DNA from: CAG-877 sp045627525
Lineage (GTDB): Bacteria; Bacillota_I; Bacilli_A; RF39; UBA660
Direction of reading: 5' to 3'
DNA: 64,000 bases
Assembly (NCBI GenBank): GCA_045627525.1
Contig: JAZQNW010000002.1
Coordinates: 110,065-174,064 of the forward strand
This document shows, piece by piece, positions 49,224-57,778 of this stretch (the stretch's first letter is position 1; every line of letters begins with the position of its first letter). Below the pieces are notes generated by a model. It was given only the letters and a program-made list of their open reading frames with translations, was not told where the DNA came from and did not search any database. The position numbers and the translations under genes were made by a program.

Positions 49224-50576
49224 TTATCCCTCCGTATTCTCTTTTTCTCTTCTTAAGTTTAGGAATGTTGATGTATTCTTTTTAAATAGCAACTCTATTG
49301 TAGTAGTTGGACCATTACGATGCTTTCCTATTATTAGTTCACTTATACTAGTGTTATCTTCTGTTCTGGCTTCTTTATTATAGTAATCATCTCTATATAA
49401 GAATGCTACAATATCTGCATCTTGTTCAATAGAACCAGATTCACGTAAATCACTCATTAATGGTCTTTTATCTTCTCTTCCTTCTACACTACGTGATAAT
49501 TGTGATAAAGCTATTACCGGTACATTTAATTCCATTGCTAAAGTTTTTAAACTTCTTGATATATCTGATACTTCTTGTTGTCTATTACTACCATAATTTT
49601 TTCCACCTGATATTAATTGCAAGTAATCAATAACTACTAAACTTAATCCTTTTTCACTACTAGCAAGTCTTCTACATTTTGCTCTTATTTCACCTATTGT
49701 AATACCTGGTGTATCATCTATTACTAAATTTGTATTTGATAATTGTGACACAGCTTCATTTATTCTTTTCCAATCATTATTCATTAAATTACCAGTTCTT
49801 AATTTGAAACCTTCTAATTGACCTAGAGATGATAATATACGCATTGCTAATTGTTCTGCACTCATTTCTAAGTTAAATACTGCTACGCTTTTTTCTTGAG
49901 TCATAGCCACATGGGTTGCTAAATTTAGAGCAAAAGCTGTTTTACCCATAGCTGGTCGAGCGGCAATTATGATAAATTCATTGGGATGTAATCCTGTTGT
50001 TAGTCTATCAAAATCATACCATCCTGTTTCTAGCCCTGTTATTTCACCTTTGTTTTCGGATAATTTTTCTAAATCTGCTTGAGTCTTAGCTAGGACATCT
50101 TTTATTGAACGAAATTCACTCGACTTACGATTTTTAACAATATTTAATATTCTTTTTTCCGAATTATCTAAAATTTCATTTACTGTTTCATCAGTTCTAT
50201 ATCCTTCTTCGGCTATATTTGTTGCTGTTTCAATTAAATTTCTTAAAATTGCAGATTCTTCTACTATTTTTATATAGTAGTCTACATTAGTAGCTGTTGG
50301 AACAAAGTTTAATACTTCTGTTAAGTATTCTACTCCACCAACTTCTGTTAATTCATTTTTCTTTTTTAAATAGCTTGTTACTGTAGTAATATCTATTGGA
50401 GTCTTTTCTTCAGCTAAATTTACCATAGCTGAGAATATTTTGGCATTTTTATCATTATAAAATGCTTCTGGTGTCAAATTTTCATTAGCCTTCTGAAGAG
50501 CATATTTTGATAAAAAACAAGCTCCTAGTACTGATTCTTCTGCTTCTTGATTATTTGGCATTATTCTTGCTGGCAT
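49224..50576 (-). CDS. dnaB: Replicative DNA helicase DnaB-type
   Basis: A 450-residue hexameric helicase (DnaC in Bacillus nomenclature) that unwinds the replication fork. N-terminal helical domain 1-150, RecA-like domain with Walker A AARPAMGKTAFALN (about 207-220), Walker B LVVIDYLQLISGG and DnaB-type RQQEVSDISRSLK. No intein. It follows rplI directly, as in Bacillus (gdpP-rplI-dnaC). GAGGTGG precedes the ATG. Confidence 0.97.
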   Translation of the reverse strand: MPARIMPNNQEAEESVLGACFLSKYALQKANENLTPEAFYNDKNAKIFSAMVNLAEEKTPIDITTVTSYLKKKNELTEVGGVEYLTEVLNFVPTATNVDYYIKIVEESAILRNLIETATNIAEEGYRTDETVNEILDNSEKRILNIVKNRKSSEFRSIKDVLAKTQADLEKLSENKGEITGLETGWYDFDRLTTGLHPNEFIIIAARPAMGKTAFALNLATHVAMTQEKSVAVFNLEMSAEQLAMRILSSLGQLEGFKLRTGNLMNNDWKRINEAVSQLSNTNLVIDDTPGITIGEIRAKCRRLASSEKGLSLVVIDYLQLISGGKNYGSNRQQEVSDISRSLKTLAMELNVPVIALSQLSRSVEGREDKRPLMSDLRESGSIEQDADIVAFLYRDDYYNKEARTEDNTSISELIIGKHRNGPTTTIELLFKKNTSTFLNLRREKENTEG

Positions 50577-50586
50577 ACTACCACCT

Positions 50587-51027
50587 CTACTTTACTACGT
50601 GTACTTTAATTATAGCTTCAACCCCTGGATATAAATTTATTTTAACATTATGGAAACCTAATGATGAAATCGAATTTGTATTATCTATTTGATTCTTTTC
50701 TATTTTGAACCCGTTTTTTTGTAAGGCTTCTTTTATTTGCTTAACACTAATACTTCCAAATACTTTATCGCCTTCGCCTGTTTTAACTTTAAATTCAATC
50801 ACTTGCTTATCAAGCTGTTTTTTTATCTCTTCTGCAATCTTTTTATTTTCTTCTTCTGTTGCCGCTTTTTTTGCTTTTTCGTGTTCTAATTTTGAAAGAT
50901 TTTCTTTTGTTTTTGCTACTGCATAACCATTTTTTATTAGAAAATTTTGTGCATATCCATCTTTTACTTCTTTTATTTGGCCTTTTTTACCTTGGTTTTT
51001 TAAGTCTTTAACAAAAATAACTTCCAT
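50587..51027 (-). CDS. rplI: 50S ribosomal protein L9
   Basis: A 146-residue L9. N-terminal domain EVIFVKDLKNQGKKGQIKEVKDGYAQNFL binds 23S rRNA; a long basic helix (about 42-75) joins it to the C-terminal domain. Position between the c-di-AMP phosphodiesterase-like gene and dnaB is the conserved one. Two bases separate it from the upstream gene. Confidence 0.97.
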   Translation of the reverse strand: MEVIFVKDLKNQGKKGQIKEVKDGYAQNFLIKNGYAVAKTKENLSKLEHEKAKKAATEEENKKIAEEIKKQLDKQVIEFKVKTGEGDKVFGSISVKQIKEALQKNGFKIEKNQIDNTNSISSLGFHNVKINLYPGVEAIIKVHVVK

Positions 51028-51029
51028 TA

Positions 51030-52019
51030 TTATTCACCATCCTGTTTTTCAATTTCTTTCTTTAACATTTGCTCAACTTTACTTATAGTTGTTTTTTCAA
51101 ATTTGGCTGCTCCATTATATGCGTCTCCACCGCCGCCTAATTTTTCTAAGATAGGCTCTATTTCATAATTTCCTAGACTTCTAGCACTTAGACCTATTGT
51201 ATCTTTGCCAATTTTACCTATTACAAAAGATGCTTCAATATTATTAAAGAATAATAATGTATCAGCGGTTTTTGCTAAGTCTTCACGACGATAAATTGTA
51301 TATGGTGCTGCCTTAGTGAATGCTACTTTTCCATCTATTGTTTCTATTCCTGTTAATAATTTTTGACGTTCAGTATATTCCATTACATCTTGTTTTAGTA
51401 AATACTGCACTTTCTTAGCGCTTGCACCTAGACAAGATAAGTAGTAAGCAGCATAGTATGTTTCAGAAGTTGTTTTTAAAGTAAAATTGTTTGTATCTAA
51501 TACTATTCCTGACAATAATATAGTTGCATAATATGGTTCGAACTCTACGTCATAATATTCTACTAAAGAAGTTATTATTTCGCAAGTACTGGATACTTCA
51601 TTATCAATAATTGATAGGTCTGCTTTTATTGATGATTTAGTTTCATCATGATGATCTATCACTATTTTATTATCAATTAAATTTAGTACTTCTTTATTTT
51701 GTACTAATTCAGGTTTATTTGTATCTAGTATTATTAAAAGATTTTTATTAGCATTATGATTTAAATATTTTTCTATATCTTCGCTTTTAATTACTTTGAT
51801 GCACCCTTCTAATTCACGTAATACTTTTTCTACACCTAATTCATGTTTTTTATCATCAATAATTATATAGCAATTTTTCTTTTTATGACTCAAAATAACA
51901 CTTAATGCTACAGAGCTTCCTAAAGCATCCAAATCTAAATCTTTATGAGCCATTAAAAATATGTCTTTACTATTTTTTATTGCTCTATTAAATTGATTTT
52001 TATTTTCTAATATTCCCAT
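51030..52019 (-). CDS. DHH-DHHA1 phosphodiesterase, minimal GdpP-like
   Basis: A 329-residue DHH phosphoesterase in the gdpP position before rplI. Motifs are MAHKDLDLDALGSS (DxD), ILDTNKPELV, VIDHHDETK (DHH) and LSGIVLDTNNFT, with a C-terminal DHHA1 segment GGGGDAYNGAAKF. GdpP proteins of about 650 residues add two membrane helices, a PAS and a degenerate GGDEF domain before this part; none of these is present here, and the next gene (rpsR) lies about 100 bases upstream. I infer a soluble c-di-AMP or pGpG/pApA hydrolase. Confidence 0.85.
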   Translation of the reverse strand: MGILENKNQFNRAIKNSKDIFLMAHKDLDLDALGSSVALSVILSHKKKNCYIIIDDKKHELGVEKVLRELEGCIKVIKSEDIEKYLNHNANKNLLIILDTNKPELVQNKEVLNLIDNKIVIDHHDETKSSIKADLSIIDNEVSSTCEIITSLVEYYDVEFEPYYATILLSGIVLDTNNFTLKTTSETYYAAYYLSCLGASAKKVQYLLKQDVMEYTERQKLLTGIETIDGKVAFTKAAPYTIYRREDLAKTADTLLFFNNIEASFVIGKIGKDTIGLSARSLGNYEIEPILEKLGGGGDAYNGAAKFEKTTISKVEQMLKKEIEKQDGE

Positions 52020-52095
52020 ATTATCCTCCTGCTAAATATCAATATTATTATATATCAAATTACTATATTTGTCTAATTGGTTTTGGGCTTTTAGA

Positions 52096-52126
52096 AAAAA
52101 AAAGAACCATTTGGTTCTTTTTTTAT
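52096..52126 (-). terminator. Strong terminator after rpsR
   Basis: AAAGAACC and GGTTCTTT arms with long A and T tracts; ends the rpsF-ssb-rpsR transcript. Confidence 0.9.
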
Positions 52127-52338
52127 TTTGTATAAGGCATTAAAGCAATAGCACGAGCTCTTTTTACTTGGTTTGCAATATATCTTTGATGTAATGCACA
52201 GTTTCCAGTAACTCTTCTTGGTACTATTTTACCTTTTTCATTTGTATATCTTTTTAATGTTTCTGGATCTTTATAGTCAACTGGTGGCTTTCCAGAACAC
52301 ATAGCACATACTTTTTTCTTTCTTCTAAATTCTGCCAT
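52123..52338 (-). CDS. rpsR: 30S ribosomal protein S18
   Basis: A 71-residue S18 with an N-terminal RRKKKVCAMCSGKPPVDYKD extension and the conserved RRVTGNCALHQRYIANQVKRAR. Two N-terminal cysteines (CAMC) suggest the zinc-type form. It forms a dimer with S6, whose gene opens the same operon. Confidence 0.97.
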   Translation of the reverse strand: MAEFRRKKKVCAMCSGKPPVDYKDPETLKRYTNEKGKIVPRRVTGNCALHQRYIANQVKRARAIALMPYTK

Positions 52339-52353
52339 TATTTTTCCTCCTTT

Positions 52354-52836
52354 TTAGAATGGTAATTCATCATCACTTATTTCAATACTTGAACCAAAAT
52401 CAGCAAATGGATTACTTTCTACATCTGTTCCCTTAGGTTCTGGAGTATTTCCAAAATCATAAGGTGTTGGTCCCTCATTTGATTGAGCGTAACCGGTATT
52501 ATTAGAATTATTTGAGGAAGATTTTGTTCCTAAGAATTCAACATTATCTGCGACTACTTCAGTAACATATCTTTTTTGGCCATTATTATCATCATAGCTT
52601 CTAGTTTGAAGACGACCATCTATTGCTACTTGACTACCTTGACTTAGGTAATTTTTAACATTTTCAGCTTGTTTTCTCCAAACAACTATATTAATAAAAT
52701 CTGCTTCTCTTTCACCTGATTGATTTGTAAAGCTTCTATTTACTGCTAGAGAAAAAGTCGCAACAGCTGTATTACTTCCTGTATATCTTAATTCTGGATC
52801 TCTAGTTAATCTTCCTATTAAAAATACTTTGTTCAT
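52354..52836 (-). CDS. ssb: Single-stranded DNA-binding protein
   Basis: A 160-residue SSB. OB fold 1-105 (MNKVFLIGRLTRDPELRYT; NIVVWRKQAENVKNYLSQGS), a flexible Asn/Ser/Gly/Pro tail, and the C-terminal acidic tip EISDDELPF that binds partner proteins. It lies between rpsF and rpsR, the standard operon in Bacillota. Confidence 0.97.
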   Translation of the reverse strand: MNKVFLIGRLTRDPELRYTGSNTAVATFSLAVNRSFTNQSGEREADFINIVVWRKQAENVKNYLSQGSQVAIDGRLQTRSYDDNNGQKRYVTEVVADNVEFLGTKSSSNNSNNTGYAQSNEGPTPYDFGNTPEPKGTDVESNPFADFGSSIEISDDELPF

Positions 52837-52851
52837 AAATACCTCTTTCTC

Positions 52852-53139
52852 TTAGTCTTCTACTTTTACAACTAGATGACGAAGTAAACTTTCATTAATT
52901 CTAGCTACACGATCAAATTCTTTAACAGCTTCACTATTAGATTCTACAACGAATAAATAATAGTATCCTGTTTTGAATTTATTAATTTCGTATGCTAATT
53001 CTCTTTGACCCATAGGTTTTTCTTCTACAAGTTTAGCTTTTTTATCTGTTAATACCTTCTTCATGTCTTCAGCTGTTTTTGCAATTTCAGCTTCTTCCAT
53101 GTCTGGTCTAACGATAAACATTACTTCATATTTGTTCAT
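52852..53139 (-). CDS. rpsF: 30S ribosomal protein S6
   Basis: About 95 residues from MNKYEVMFIVRPD at 53139; AGGAGGTG lies eight bases before this ATG, so the GTG three codons upstream is not used. The fold is clear from RPDMEEAEIAKTAEDM, MGQRELAYEINKFKTGYYYLF and RINESLLRHLVVKV. First gene of rpsF-ssb-rpsR, with a consensus promoter and a possible S6:S18 leader. Confidence 0.97.
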   Translation of the reverse strand: MNKYEVMFIVRPDMEEAEIAKTAEDMKKVLTDKKAKLVEEKPMGQRELAYEINKFKTGYYYLFVVESNSEAVKEFDRVARINESLLRHLVVKVED

Positions 53140-53165
53140 ATTTCGCACCTCCTTTTGGACTAATG

Positions 53166-53181
53166 GCTATCAAATGATAGC
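53166..53181 (-). promoter_or_regulatory. Candidate S6:S18 leader hairpin
   Basis: GCTATCA and TGATAGC arms with a two-base loop, lying between the promoter and the rpsF start, with CCG (in ATCCGAG) upstream and CCATTAG downstream. An S6:S18-binding leader at this place is known in many bacteria, but the full motif could not be verified here. Confidence 0.4.
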
Positions 53182-53207
53182 AAGGAGCATTTTTAATACT
53201 CGGATGT

Positions 53208-53236
53208 ATTATATCAAATGCTAATTATTTTGTCTA
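53208..53236 (-). promoter_or_regulatory. Sigma-A promoter of rpsF operon
   Basis: Minus strand TAGACA (53236-53231), 17-base spacer, TATAAT (53213-53208). Confidence 0.75.
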
Positions 53237-53239
53237 CAT

Positions 53240-54013
53240 TTATTTATAGAAAAACCCTACAAAATTTTGACCTTTTTTATTTATTTTTCCATTATAAGCA
53301 GCTATATGTGAATAAAAGTAATCATCTGTTACTGTATCTCTGTTACTAAATTCTATATTTTTTATTCCTATCTTATTTAACTGATTGGTTATTGCTTGTA
53401 CCATATCGATATAGTAATTATTGTTATTTTCGACTATACAATTTTTCCAGACTTCTTTATTTGTTGCCCAAAGAGGATACTTATCATATATATATGTTTT
53501 TTTTGTAGCACAACTTCCTATATAAACATATATATCATTTAAATTACTATTATATTCTTTTTGTAAAGATTTTATTGTATCTATTGGTAACTTTCTATTA
53601 ATATATACTGCTCCACAATGGGATAGGGCTGTTACACCAAGCTTTCTATCTTCAGCTATTAGAATTGGGCAATCTGCCATTTGGTGACCGACTATAATTC
53701 CTTTATGCTTTTGTTCTAAAATTATAATATCTGATGGTATTTTTTCATTCCAATAATCTATTTCTTTAATTTTGTCTGGATCTAATACGTAATATGTTCC
53801 ATCAGGATATTCACTGTCGCTTTTACTATTTTTTTGAAATGATTGTACTATTTTATTTCCATCAATATTATACTTTTTTCCTAAATTATTTCGACATTCT
53901 TTAAATATACTTTTAATTTCTTGGGTAGTCATAGTTTTGGGATAAAAAACGGCATTTTTACTAAAAATACCATCTTTTATTCCAGTTTCTATTATTGTTA
54001 TTTTACTTTTCAT
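53240..54013 (-). CDS. PgeF/YfiH-like laccase-domain protein
   Basis: A 257-residue Cu-oxidase_4 family protein. HQMADCPILIAEDRKLGVTALSHCGAV (about 112-138) holds the conserved ADCxP cysteine and a histidine; the usual VHAGWRG reads LSHCGAVYI, so the WRG part is lost. FFSHIAAYNGK-like C-terminal DYFYSHIAAYN is kept. Family members edit L-Ser from peptidoglycan precursors (PgeF) or act on purine nucleosides. Its ATG overlaps the ychF stop. Confidence 0.78.
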   Translation of the reverse strand: MKSKITIIETGIKDGIFSKNAVFYPKTMTTQEIKSIFKECRNNLGKKYNIDGNKIVQSFQKNSKSDSEYPDGTYYVLDPDKIKEIDYWNEKIPSDIIILEQKHKGIIVGHQMADCPILIAEDRKLGVTALSHCGAVYINRKLPIDTIKSLQKEYNSNLNDIYVYIGSCATKKTYIYDKYPLWATNKEVWKNCIVENNNNYYIDMVQAITNQLNKIGIKNIEFSNRDTVTDDYFYSHIAAYNGKINKKGQNFVGFFYK

Positions 54014-55113
54014 TAAACGTTAAATCTAAAATGGCAAATATCTCCATCTTGCATTAAATAATCTTTACCCTCTAGTCTTGCCTTCCCTGATTCTTTTACT
54101 TTTAATTCACTACCGCATTCAATTAAATCTGTATATGATATTACTTCTGCTCTTATAAAGCCTTTTTCAAAGTCAGTATGAATAATACCTGCACATTCTT
54201 TAGCATTCATTCCCTTTTTAAAAGTCCATGCTCTTACTTCATCTTTTCCTACTGTAAAATATGTAGCTAGACCAAGTATATCATATGTTGCTGTTATCAA
54301 TTTATCAAGGCCAGAATTATCTAAGCCTAATCCCTCTAACATTTCTTCTTTATCTTCTTTTGATAATTCACTTAATTCTTCTTCTACTTTAGCACATAAG
54401 CTTACTACTTTAGCATTTTCTTTTGATGCATATTCTTTTACTAATTTTACATATTCATTATCTGGATTTCCTAATTCTGATTCTTTGATATTTGCTAAAT
54501 ATATTATTGGTTTTAATGTCAAAAAGCTATATGATTTAATTATTTTCTTTTCTTCACTTGTTAAATTTATTCTACGTAATGGTATATTTTCTTCTAGGGC
54601 TTTCTTTGACTTTTCTAAAATTTCCACTTCTAATAGATCATCTTTATTTTTTGTTGTTCTTGCTTTTTTTGCTACTTTTTCTAAACGATTATTTATTATA
54701 TCTAAATCTGATATTGCTAACTCTAAATTTATTGTTTCTATATCACGAATTGGATCAATATTACCATCTACATGTATAATTTTCCCATCATCAAAACAAC
54801 GGACAACTTCAACTATTGCATCTACTTCTCTAATGTGTGATAAAAATTTATTACCTAGTCCCTCACCTTTTGATGCTCCTTTTACTAGTCCAGCTATATC
54901 AGTAAATTCATAAGCTGTTGGGATAAATCTATTAGGATCGTACATTTCTTTTAACTTATCCATTCTTTTATCTGGTACGGTTACAACACCTACATTTGGT
55001 TCTATTGTTGCAAATGGATAATTTTCAGCTAATATTTTTTGATTAGTTATAGCATTAAATAGTGTTGATTTTCCAACATTTGGTAAACCAACTATTCCAG
55101 CTGTCAAACTCAT
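54013..55113 (-). CDS. ychF: Redox-regulated ATPase/GTPase YchF
   Basis: A 366-residue OBG-family protein with ATP preference. G1 is GLPNVGKSTLFN (8-19), G3 DIAGLVKGASKGEGLG, and the G4 position reads NIKE (NMxE-type), the change that favours ATP over GTP. C-terminal TGS domain ends YLMQDGDICHFRFNV. Binds ribosomes and affects stress responses. In Bacillus (yyaF) it also lies upstream of rpsF. Confidence 0.96.
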   Translation of the reverse strand: MSLTAGIVGLPNVGKSTLFNAITNQKILAENYPFATIEPNVGVVTVPDKRMDKLKEMYDPNRFIPTAYEFTDIAGLVKGASKGEGLGNKFLSHIREVDAIVEVVRCFDDGKIIHVDGNIDPIRDIETINLELAISDLDIINNRLEKVAKKARTTKNKDDLLEVEILEKSKKALEENIPLRRINLTSEEKKIIKSYSFLTLKPIIYLANIKESELGNPDNEYVKLVKEYASKENAKVVSLCAKVEEELSELSKEDKEEMLEGLGLDNSGLDKLITATYDILGLATYFTVGKDEVRAWTFKKGMNAKECAGIIHTDFEKGFIRAEVISYTDLIECGSELKVKESGKARLEGKDYLMQDGDICHFRFNV

Positions 55114-55170
55114 ATATATCTCCTCTTTTCTCTGTAAAATATTATAATTTCTTTTTACTATTTAAGCAAT

Positions 55171-55194
55171 AGAAAACACCTTTTCAGGTGTTAA
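55171..55194 (-). terminator. Terminator overlapping AbgT gene stop
   Basis: AACACC and GGTGTT arms with a six-base loop. Confidence 0.6.
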
Positions 55195-56786
55195 ATTGTT
55201 GGAAAAACTCCAGGGCCTATTGGAAGACCTGTTATATACCAACATACTATTAATAAAATCCAACTTGCAGAAATTATTAACAAATATGGTGTTATTAATT
55301 TAAGTGATTTTTTAATACCATATGGTCTTCTAGTATTTAAATTATATATATTTAAATAGCCGATATAAATAACAAATGCTGCTAATAATGGTGTATATCC
55401 ATTTGTCATTGAATCACCTGCTCTCATTACTATTTGAGCAAATTCAGCAGATATGTTAGATTGTAAAAACATTGGTACTATTACTGGAGAAAATATAATC
55501 CATTTTGTTGAAGTTCCAGTTAATACAAAATTAGATAAAGCAATCAAAACCATACTTATTATTATTAATGGTAAGCCTGTAAATTCTAATATACTTAGTA
55601 AATTAGCTAACCATGCTGTAATAACTGTTCCGATATTTGTTTTTTTAAATATTGCTATGAACTGAGCTACAACAAACATCAAAATAAATATATTTCCTAA
55701 TTTAGAGAAGGCTTGCTCTGTCCTTTTAAACATTGCCTTATCATTTTTTATAGTATGGGCTCCAAAACCATATGCTAATCCAGTTAATGTCAAGAATATA
55801 GCAACCATATAAGTAAATCCATCTTGAAAATAAGATTTTTCTCCAAATAATTGATTTAGATATGTTGTTTCATTTAAATCTAATAAAACTCCAGATTTTG
55901 GTAAACCAGGTATTATCATATATGCAAAAAGTAATAAAATTATTATTCCTACGATTAGAGCTCTTTTTAAACCTGCTTTTTCATTTTTATCTCGTTGGAT
56001 TTCTTCTTGTTCAATTTCTTCTAGATCTAATATTTTATATTGTTCAGTTGGTGATTCCTCATCATCAATTTTATATTTTCCTATTTTTGGAGCTATCATT
56101 TTTTCAATTACGATAGTACCTATTATTGATAGTGCAATTGTTGCTACTATTATGAAAATTAAATTTGAGGATAGTGCAATATGAGCATTTTCATCGATTA
56201 ATTTTGCTGCACTTTCTGTATAACCTATTAATGAAACTTCTGCAGTTCCTACAAATATTGATACTCCATATCCAAACGCTGTTCCACAGAATGCAGTTAT
56301 AATACCAGTAATTGGATTTCTGTTATTTATAAAATATATTAGTGCTGATAAAGGTATAAGTATTGCATATCCAACTTCATTTATTAGTGAAGAGCATGTT
56401 GATATAAAGATAATTAAAAATGTTAATGCATATTTAGGCATTTTGCTTAATTTTCTTCGACTTAGCGCTTCAATAAAACCAGTTGATTCTGCAATTGATA
56501 ATCCTATTAATGATATTATTAATGTTGCTAATGGCGCAAAACTTATAAAATTTTTTGTAGCATTTGCAATAATAAACTTTATACCATCAAAATTTAACAT
56601 GTTTTCTACAGCGACTAATGTAGGCTCTAGTTCATTTGTATTTGGGTTTACTATATTATAACTTGCTTGCATTTCTAAACCAGATAGAATTGCACTTAAA
56701 ATTAATACTAAAAATGTTAATAATATAAAGGCTGTTATCGGATGAATATTAAATTTTTTTAGATGCAATTTTTTCTTGCCAACCAT
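55191..56786 (-). CDS. AbgT-family transporter
   Basis: A 531-residue membrane protein of the AbgT family (p-aminobenzoyl-glutamate uptake or sulfonamide efflux). Blocks: FISFAPLATLIISLIGLSIAESTGF, ISTCSSLINEVGYAILIPL, TGTSTKWIIFSPVIVPMF and RAGDSMTNGYTPLLA (about 449-463). Ten or more helices with two re-entrant hairpins. A charged cytoplasmic insert at about 230-265. GAGGAGG precedes the ATG. It interrupts the parB-ychF order otherwise shared with Bacillus. Confidence 0.9.
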   Translation of the reverse strand: MVGKKKLHLKKFNIHPITAFILLTFLVLILSAILSGLEMQASYNIVNPNTNELEPTLVAVENMLNFDGIKFIIANATKNFISFAPLATLIISLIGLSIAESTGFIEALSRRKLSKMPKYALTFLIIFISTCSSLINEVGYAILIPLSALIYFINNRNPITGIITAFCGTAFGYGVSIFVGTAEVSLIGYTESAAKLIDENAHIALSSNLIFIIVATIALSIIGTIVIEKMIAPKIGKYKIDDEESPTEQYKILDLEEIEQEEIQRDKNEKAGLKRALIVGIIILLLFAYMIIPGLPKSGVLLDLNETTYLNQLFGEKSYFQDGFTYMVAIFLTLTGLAYGFGAHTIKNDKAMFKRTEQAFSKLGNIFILMFVVAQFIAIFKKTNIGTVITAWLANLLSILEFTGLPLIIISMVLIALSNFVLTGTSTKWIIFSPVIVPMFLQSNISAEFAQIVMRAGDSMTNGYTPLLAAFVIYIGYLNIYNLNTRRPYGIKKSLKLITPYLLIISASWILLIVCWYITGLPIGPGVFPTI

Positions 56787-56788
56787 TT

Positions 56789-56986
56789 TTACTCCTCCTC
56801 TTTTATTATCTTTTTTAACTTCTTATTAAATTCAATTCTAGGAATTAACACTGTTCTCCCACAATTTAAGCATTTTATTTTTATATCTGCTCCTAATCGT
56901 GTTATTTCCCATTCATTTGTTCCACATGGATGTGGCTTTTTCATTATTACTTTTGTACCTAATGTATAATCATTTCTATTTTCCAT
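56789..56986 (-). CDS. DUF951 family protein
   Basis: A 65-residue protein: YTLGTKVIMKKPHPCGTNEWEITRLGADIKIKCLNCGRTVLIPR. The PHPCGxxxW and KCxxCGR pattern is the DUF951 signature, a likely zinc site with C24 and a CxxC pair. Bacillus yyaD-yyaF region carries the same gene next to ychF. Its start lies inside the end of mscS. Not related to the SEC-C motif despite PCG. Confidence 0.9.
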   Translation of the reverse strand: MENRNDYTLGTKVIMKKPHPCGTNEWEITRLGADIKIKCLNCGRTVLIPRIEFNKKLKKIIKEEE

Positions 56987-57776
56987 TATGAACCTCTATT
57001 TGTGGGAAAGGTATTTTAATATTAGCTTCATCAAAAGCTTTTTTTATTTCTCTACGTAATAATCTTTCTGTTTCAAAGTGGTGCATTGATTTTACTGGCA
57101 CTGTTACTCTATATGTAACTGCTGATTCATCAAGACTATTAATACCAAGTACTTCAACATCACCTGTTGCATTTGGAATTTTTCCGCTTAACTTAGATGA
57201 TAAATTGTTTAATACTTTTTCTACTTCTTCTGGTGAGTGTTCATAACTTGTACCTACATCTACAATAGCTAAAGTATCATGGAGACTATAATTTATAATT
57301 TTATCCATATTATGATTTGCTATAATTTGGGTTGCTCCACTTATATTTCTTATTTTTGTTGTTTTTAATCCTAGCGATATAACTTCACCCATAAATCCAT
57401 CAACTTCGATTGTATCTCCAACTTCATATTGATTTTCAGTTATTATTGATATTCCAGCTATTAAGTCTTTTGCTAAATCTTGAAAAGCTAATCCTATTAT
57501 TGCTGTTGTTATACCTAATCCGGCTATTATTGATTTTACATTAATACCAAATACTGATAGTATTGCTAGTGTTACAAGTATAACTGTAATATATTTAATT
57601 ATATTTAAAATTAGCATTTTTAAAGTCTTTGCTCGTTGTTGATGTGCCTTTGTTGTTATTTTACTAGTATTTATACTTTTCTCTACTATATTTTTTATTA
57701 CTTGATAGATAACAACACCAATTAATATATATATTAATGGTGAAATAATTTGAGTAATATTTATATTTGTTTTCAT
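56976..57776 (-). CDS. mscS: Small-conductance mechanosensitive channel MscS
   Basis: A 266-residue MscS. Three helices (about 10-27, 55-75, 80-110); the pore helix region IIAGLGITTAIIGLAFQDLAKDLIAGISII is conserved. The cytoplasmic vestibule includes YEVGDTIEVDGFMGEV (about 139-154). It releases solutes on hypo-osmotic shock. In many Bacillota an mscS gene follows spo0J, as here, two bases downstream of parB. Confidence 0.94.
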   Translation of the reverse strand: MKTNINITQIISPLIYILIGVVIYQVIKNIVEKSINTSKITTKAHQQRAKTLKMLILNIIKYITVILVTLAILSVFGINVKSIIAGLGITTAIIGLAFQDLAKDLIAGISIITENQYEVGDTIEVDGFMGEVISLGLKTTKIRNISGATQIIANHNMDKIINYSLHDTLAIVDVGTSYEHSPEEVEKVLNNLSSKLSGKIPNATGDVEVLGINSLDESAVTYRVTVPVKSMHHFETERLLRREIKKAFDEANIKIPFPQIEVHNGK

Positions 57777-57778
57777 AT

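Noticed and set aside
56920..56950. PHPCGTNEW in the DUF951 protein looks like part of the SEC-C motif
   Set aside because: The following residues do not continue as GSGKKYKxCC, the frame is a complete DUF951 gene, and the position is far from the array.
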